Of a stretch of DNA of 64,000 bases, positions 59,624-64,000 are shown piece after piece. Both the position numbers and the translations under genes were made by a program. A model generated the notes under the pieces. It searched no databases. It had not been told where the DNA came from and was given only the letters and a program-made list of their open reading frames with translations. How positions within the stretch are numbered: position 1 is the stretch's first letter; every line of letters starts with the position of its first letter. This DNA is from Flammula alnicola (taxonomy: Eukaryota; Basidiomycota; Agaricomycetes; Agaricales; Strophariaceae): positions 393,073 through 457,072 of the forward strand of contig JADNRV010000023.1 of NCBI GenBank assembly GCA_015499995.1, read 5' to 3'.

Positions 59624-60723
59624 CGCCCACGCACTAACTCTCTCCCTCTCTCCCATGTCACATATCACTTCTGCGTTTCTGAATCTTTTCCTGTGGAGTA
59701 TCAGCCTCTACCCGCGTGTCGCAGTCTAGCGTTGCGAAGGGAAGACACGAATTTCGGACACGGCGATTTTTCCACGATATAGCCGTTCTGAAAATATCCA
59801 GAATTACTACCGGCGTTCGCCCTCGACAGACTTCCTGATCCCGAGACACCATACATAGAGTGTTCACACTCGATAGAAGTGGGAGAGTGTTGAAGGTAGC
59901 CGCACTAGATACGATTTCGCTTCGGAATCTTTCCCTCGCGTCGCCTGCCGTCGGCCTCCCGTTCTTGCTTCGCTTCGGATTTCATTATGTTGCACCAACA
60001 AATCGGATTGGGGGCTCAGAAGATACCTATTTTTTTATCTACTCCTATTTACGTCGATGGCAGCTGCTACTATAGAAGGCGGAAGGTCGGCCGCAGTCGT
60101 CGAATGGCATCGATTCGCTGTGCGCATGACTTTGCTGTATACCACGACAGACAGAATCTGGCTCTACATTTTTTCCGAAATGGGAGACGTTTCGACTTGG
60201 GCTGGCCTTGGCGTCGTTCCGCTGCGACGCAGTGCCCAAGGACGACTGGTATCAAGGGACAATGGAGCCCACTACTTATACGTTTGCTTGAATGTGGTTG
60301 CCATACTTCACAGTAAATTTATGTCATCGTTGAGCCACAAACCCGTGTGGTTGGATACCCGTGTGGTTGGATACGGCCCTCCATACCGTTTCGACGTCTT
60401 CACGTCTTCACTGTCCTTCCACTGGATGCAAAGTCATGTTTTGTGGACTTCTGTCGACTTAAAGTGTATGACGGTGAGAGGAACCTTCCTTGTCATACTT
60501 CCTGCTGCGCTTTTTTTTTTCACGACAAGGTACCCATCCTGTGGAACGTTTACGCGCCACCCATTTCGCCACCGTCATAGTCAGGAATCCGGTTGCTTGG
60601 TATCCACCCACGACAAAAATACCGCGATCGCTCTGATCGTTTGCATCATGTTATATGTTATTGGTGACAATATTAAGTATCACGAGTTCTATATCCTTAG
60701 GACACCTCTAAATGTTAATATTT
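59624..60723. other. Intergenic; one unassigned long frame
   Basis: A plus-strand frame of 250 codons (60057-60809) has two hydrophobic stretches (TFLVILPAALFFFTT and IALIVCIMLYVIG) but no family motif, and overlaps the end of the pantothenate synthetase gene on the other strand. I do not call it a gene. A 16-bp direct repeat (cccgtgtggttggata) occurs twice at about 60342-60374. Confidence 0.45.
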
Positions 60724-62011
60724 CTATGACAAGACTTTACCACTGTCGCCTAGGAGAATATTATCTATCAGGCGCGTTTTGTCCACGTTCAGCGCTCCAC
60801 TTAGGATGACCAGATCCACGTCGTCCTTGCGAAGTCCCGCATCGAGAACGTCGAATGTGTGCCCGTCGTTCATTTCAAGGTAGTCAAGCCGGATGGTGAC
60901 GTCCAGGCCGGCGGCTTGGGCTTCAGCGGTGCGACACTCGACGACGGCCTTGGCTCTCGCAATGCACTCGCTTTTGGGGAGGCCTGAATTCCAGGCGGCC
61001 TCTGCTGCTTGCAGAGCCTGCCGGAGCGTAGGCGCCACTTTGCGTCCTTCAGCGCTGAGGTAGGCGTTCCGCGACGAGAGCGCCAGACCATCGGACGAGT
61101 CTCGCGCCGTTGGGATTATGTGGAGGTTCTGGGGCTCGGGATGCGATAAAAGCAGATCTCGACACATACGCTTCAGAAGCAACGCTTGTTGGATGTCTTT
61201 TTGCCCGAAGTACGCATTTGTGGGCTGTGGGATAAGGAATTTAGAATCCTGAGGCTAGTAGGGTCGTTGGTAAGGCCAAAACTAACCTCGATGGCGTTAA
61301 ATAATTTTGTAACGACGGTGGCTACGCCGCGGAAGAAGGTGGGCCTGCTGACGCCCTCCATTTGCTGCCCGTATCCTTTTACTTCGACGAAGGTACCCTT
61401 TTGCTCCGCGACGTTTTGGACAATGCCGGAAGGGTACATCTCTGATACCATTGGTAAGAACACGGCCGACGGCGTGTGCACCTTCAAGGAGGCATTATTA
61501 GAAGCTACGTGTTCGGCAGCGAGAAGTTCGAGGTCTCTGGGTAGAGTCCGGGGGTACGTGGCGAGGTCTTCGTGCGGGGCAAACTGTGCTGGGTTAACGA
61601 AGATCGACACGACGGTGAGATCATTCTCTGCAAGAGATCTCCTCACTGTAAAAATAAATATGTTTTTCATGAGTACATGTAGTGTCGTATGCGGATCAAT
61701 TGGGACAGACCGAGAGAGAGGTGTCCTTCATGCAGGGCACCCATCGTAGCCACGTAACCAACGGTTTTGTTTGCATCGAAAGCCTTTTTCCTCCATGCAC
61801 GGTACGCCGCTACCGTCGTGAAGATAGGGATCGACGATTCTGGTAATTCGGTCGTATTGGATGACATGGTCCTCGCCGGGGTAAAATGGAGGCTCCTGGG
61901 TAGTACGATGCTTTGAATGTAGATGGAAGATTGGGGTTTTGTGGTCCTTGGGCTCCAGGAATAACGAAGGTGTACTGGAGAACGAAAGATGGAGATCCTA
62001 GATAATATCAT
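60724..62011 (-). CDS. PAN6: Pantoate-beta-alanine ligase (pantothenate synthetase)
   Basis: Condenses pantoate and beta-alanine with ATP to give pantothenate, the precursor of coenzyme A. Three exons. Exon 1 begins at the ATG 62011 with a basic, Ser-rich leader (MILSRISIFRSPVHLRYSW) that could be a mitochondrial presequence; a second Met (MSSNTTELPESS, about 61866) may be an alternative start. The ATP-binding motif TMGALHEGHLSL ends exon 1. Exon 2 has SIFVNPAQFAPHEDLATYPR, the pantoate/ATP-binding block, and GVSRPTFFRGVATVVTKLFN. Exon 3 has AYFGQKDIQQALLLKRM, DGLALSSRNAYLS (KMSKS-like) and the C-terminal LDYLEMNDGHTFD. Introns lie near 61649-61696 and 61226-61287. The stop is at 60724. All signature residues are present and the gene looks functional. 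Confidence 0.95.
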
Positions 62012-62505
62012 TAAACGATGTACATTGGCCGATTTTGAGAATCAGGCGTTTGAGAGTGGTGATGTCGCATTAGAACGAGAAAATGGTGGCTTCCGCCAAT
62101 TTTTTACTGCCTATACCCGGTGAAATCGGTTATCAGATAAGATCATTTACTGATCAGTATTTATCGATCAATTATCAATGTCATAGAGAATTCTCTCTTT
62201 ACGACATTTGTATTCAGGTCGGCGCCCTGTGAACAATGCTTCGACCGGCCATCCTGGAACAAAGCAATGGTTACCATTGGGGGTCGTTGCACCCTGTCGG
62301 TAAGCCTTCAGAATAGCACAATAAGCTTTACTTCGCCTCGACCCTTCTCTTCCTCTCTTCTGCCCTCAGCTTCTGCGGACGCTCCGCTCAGTGGCACCAC
62401 TAAACACTATATAAAGTGTCCAGCAGCCACACGGATTTCCTTTTCCTTTTTTCCAGCACTCAAGTCCACCAGGCATTGTCCATCTCATACTTAATCGACA
62501 CAACG
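62012..62505. other. Divergent promoter region, PAN6 and small gene
   Basis: The two flanking genes point away from each other across 494 bp. AT-rich sequence with 'gatcaattatcaatg' type repeats is seen near 62160-62180. A perfect TATA box lies on the right side. Confidence 0.5.
62408..62415 (+). promoter_or_regulatory. TATA box of small gene
   Basis: The sequence tatataaa lies 91 bp before the ATG at 62506. It is one of the best TATA matches in the window and supports the small gene as transcribed. Confidence 0.5.
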
Positions 62506-62813
62506 ATGGCACTATTACCTTTCAACGTGTCATATATCGTCCTCACACCGCGACGCGTTCGCCTTCCCGGAGAGGTCTCGAAAACTACTCCTTCTCCGAG
62601 CAAATCTGGGTACGTCGTCTTGGACAATTACTCGCCCCAGCTGTGTGGCTCATTCCAAAAATTTTCCTAAGGCTTCGCTCATTGCGATGGTCCACCGATA
62701 TCTCGACAAAAGCTGGCAAATCGTTCCGCTCCCTCGTCGGAGGAAAATCATGTGCGACTGCTTCGCCTCAGAAAGAGAAACCCGAGGAATCCAAAACGCC
62801 TCAAGAAGATTAG
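62506..62813 (+). CDS. Small two-exon gene, 81 residues, unknown
   Basis: The ATG at 62506 opens MALLPFNVSYIVLTPRRVRL. An intron with gtacgt donor and ctaag acceptor (62610-62671) joins SKTTPSPSKSG to a basic, polar second exon: LRSLRWSTDISTKAGKSFRS, then LVGGKSCATASPQKEKPEES, ending in QED with the stop at 62811-62813. The spliced frame is a multiple of three and a TATA box sits 91 bp upstream. There is no signal peptide, CaaX box or metal motif. The protein is probably disordered and may be lineage-specific. The model is plausible from splicing logic only. Confidence 0.45.
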
Positions 62814-63252
62814 CTCACCGACTCGATTATTAGCAACTTTCAATAACATGTACCATACGACCGCGAGATACCATGGACGGATTATTACGTTACCAGTACC
62901 TTACTATATGCATTTGCAAGCTACTCTGTCCTTCAGGACAAGAGCCACTCGACCGCCTCAAGACCCTGGCCATCAATTCACTTGCAGTTTTTCCGAAGGA
63001 AGGATAGCTCAAATATGTCTCGTGTAACTAAAAGTATACATCGAGTAAAACGTATTGGAGCAAGAAAGATCATTAGAAAGAGCGGACTAGCCATAAGGGA
63101 TTCATAATACAGGACATTAAAAAATTGCATGTTACGAAATTACATAAATAGCTTGCCTAGCAAAGTCCCAGTAAGGTATGGGTTCAGAAACATTCAATGT
63201 TCGCGAGCACCTCATCCTGAAAAATATGAGAAGAATCAAGAGACAACAACGT
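62814..63252. other. Intergenic between convergent genes
   Basis: The 3' flanks of the small gene and of the Bud6 gene. Nothing else recognised. Confidence 0.5.
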
Positions 63253-64000
63253 CTATGACGGAGACGTCGGTGACTCGAGAACGCCAAACGAAGGTCCCCC
63301 AGTCGCCTCGCCGCCATTGAACATAGCCTTGATCGTCATCTCGCTTCGCTTCTGCCTGACGCGCTCCACCTCTTCCGCGCCTCCGGTCATCTTCAGCCTC
63401 TTCTGGCTGACAAAGTCCTGGATCTCAACTTGCAGATCATCCGTGCGCGCCGCCAGATCTTTTTCCCTGTTCTTCTGGCTCGCCTCGATGGCCTTGAGCC
63501 GCCTCTCCGGGTCCACCGCCGCGCCCTTGATCTCGAGCATCACCGAGCTCAGCCCTTCGTGCCCCTCGTCACGCGGAGGCGGGCGGAAGCTCCGGCCGGT
63601 ATTGCGCGCACGACCAGCCCCGTTGGGCTTGCGCAGCGTGATGACCTTCTCGACGTGGCCATATACTTCCACCATCGCTTTATGATCCTCAAGCAGATCG
63701 CTCAGGAACTCCTCCTGATGCGTAAGGAACTGCTGCTCCTCGACGATATTCTGCAGCTCCTCCTCCCACGTCTTCTTCCACATGGGCTTGACGGTATTGA
63801 TGTGCTCAGACAGACTTGCGAGCTCGGCGGCGATGGTGTCCATGTCCTTCTTGATGTTCTTGAAATACATTGCGTTGGGCGTTACATGGCGCTTGATCAC
63901 GTCGTCCTTCACGCTCTCGATGATGTCCTGCAGCTTCTCGACCTCCGTCAACACGTTCTGACTCCGCACGTCCAGCTTCTTTTTTCCAGAATCAATATAC
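63253..64000 (-). CDS. BUD6: Bud6/Aip3 actin-interacting protein, C-terminal part (partial)
   Basis: Polarity factor that stimulates formin-driven actin nucleation at growth sites in yeast. The window holds about 249 C-terminal codons; the rest lies beyond 64000. The visible part is helical: KKLDVRSQNVLTEVEKLQDI, MYFKNIKKDMDTIAAELA, then the conserved WKKTWEEELQNIVEEQQFLT and EEFLSDLLEDHKAMVEVYGH, which match the Aip3/Bud6 core. A basic Gly/Arg linker (GRARNTGRSFRPPPRDEG) precedes a last coiled-coil stretch with KNREKDLAARTDDLQVEI. The C-terminal tail (SFGVLESPTSPS) is disordered. The stop is at 63253-63255. No intron is seen in this part, and no frame break was noticed despite GC-rich sequence. 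Confidence 0.88.
   Translation of the reverse strand, partial: YIDSGKKKLDVRSQNVLTEVEKLQDIIESVKDDVIKRHVTPNAMYFKNIKKDMDTIAAELASLSEHINTVKPMWKKTWEEELQNIVEEQQFLTHQEEFLSDLLEDHKAMVEVYGHVEKVITLRKPNGAGRARNTGRSFRPPPRDEGHEGLSSVMLEIKGAAVDPERRLKAIEASQKNREKDLAARTDDLQVEIQDFVSQKRLKMTGGAEEVERVRQKRSEMTIKAMFNGGEATGGPSFGVLESPTSPS

Noticed and set aside
60057..60809. 250-codon plus-strand frame with two hydrophobic stretches
   Set aside because: No family motif, overlaps the pantothenate synthetase 3' end, and no upstream promoter or intron logic.
1..64000. CRISPR array, prophage or integron
   Set aside because: No spaced direct repeats of suitable size and no bacterial or phage genes; the gene structure is eukaryotic throughout.

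Overview
This window looks like nuclear DNA of a filamentous basidiomycete, most likely an Agaricomycete. Genes lie on both strands at moderate density. Nearly all are split by many short GT-AG introns of about 50-60 bases, and the recognisable families are fungal (Reg1-type PP1 subunit, Bud6, Vps9, ACS-type transporter, fungal rhodopsin-fold membrane protein, DUF3455 secreted protein, grifolisin-type sedolisin). No bacterial, viral or organellar genes, CRISPR arrays or rRNA were seen. Gene models were spliced by eye, so exact exon borders are approximate unless stated.

Layout. 1-774: 3' part of cardiolipin synthase. 967-6610 (-): long coiled-coil protein. 7080-8082 (-): BTB protein with a short inverted-repeat element upstream. 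9387-11294 and 12795-14708 (+): tandem pair of Baeyer-Villiger-type flavin monooxygenases sharing three intron positions. 14919-15183 (-): internally deleted BTB pseudogene. 16396-20847 (-): Reg1-like PP1 regulatory subunit. 21912-22644: non-autonomous hAT-like element with a perfect 8-bp target duplication. 22653-27417: gene-poor. 27418-30030 (+): anion:cation symporter of the MFS. 31324-32189 (+): secreted DUF3455 protein. 33289-34412 (+): BTB protein with C-terminal Cys pairs. 35043-38368: complete-looking hAT transposon with transposase and 8-bp target duplication. 38557-39638 (+): third full-length BTB protein. 41907-43576 (+): HMG-CoA synthase. 43917-45667 (+): RNase P subunit Rpp40. 46765-47658 (-): unknown protein. 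49437-50311 (+): decayed TDP2-like nuclease. 50360-51749 (-): Dnmt2. 51941-54797 (+): Vps9 Rab5 exchange factor, sharing a 191-bp head-to-head promoter with Dnmt2. 55406-56750 (+): decayed sedolisin protease. 58308-59623 (+): seven-helix membrane protein. 60724-62011 (-): pantothenate synthetase. 62506-62813 (+): small two-exon gene. 63253-64000 (-): C-terminal part of Bud6.

How it fits together. The housekeeping genes (CRD1, HMG-CoA synthase, RPP40, DNMT2, VPS9, PAN6, BUD6) belong to unrelated pathways, and I see no convincing biosynthetic cluster. The accessory layer is BTB genes in several states of decay, two monooxygenases, two hAT-type elements and two nuclease/protease pseudogenes. The strongest window-wide pattern is technical or mutational: at least eight places where a gene's frame breaks and is restored by one extra G or C in a G/C run. 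This suggests homopolymer undercalling rather than true gene death in those genes.
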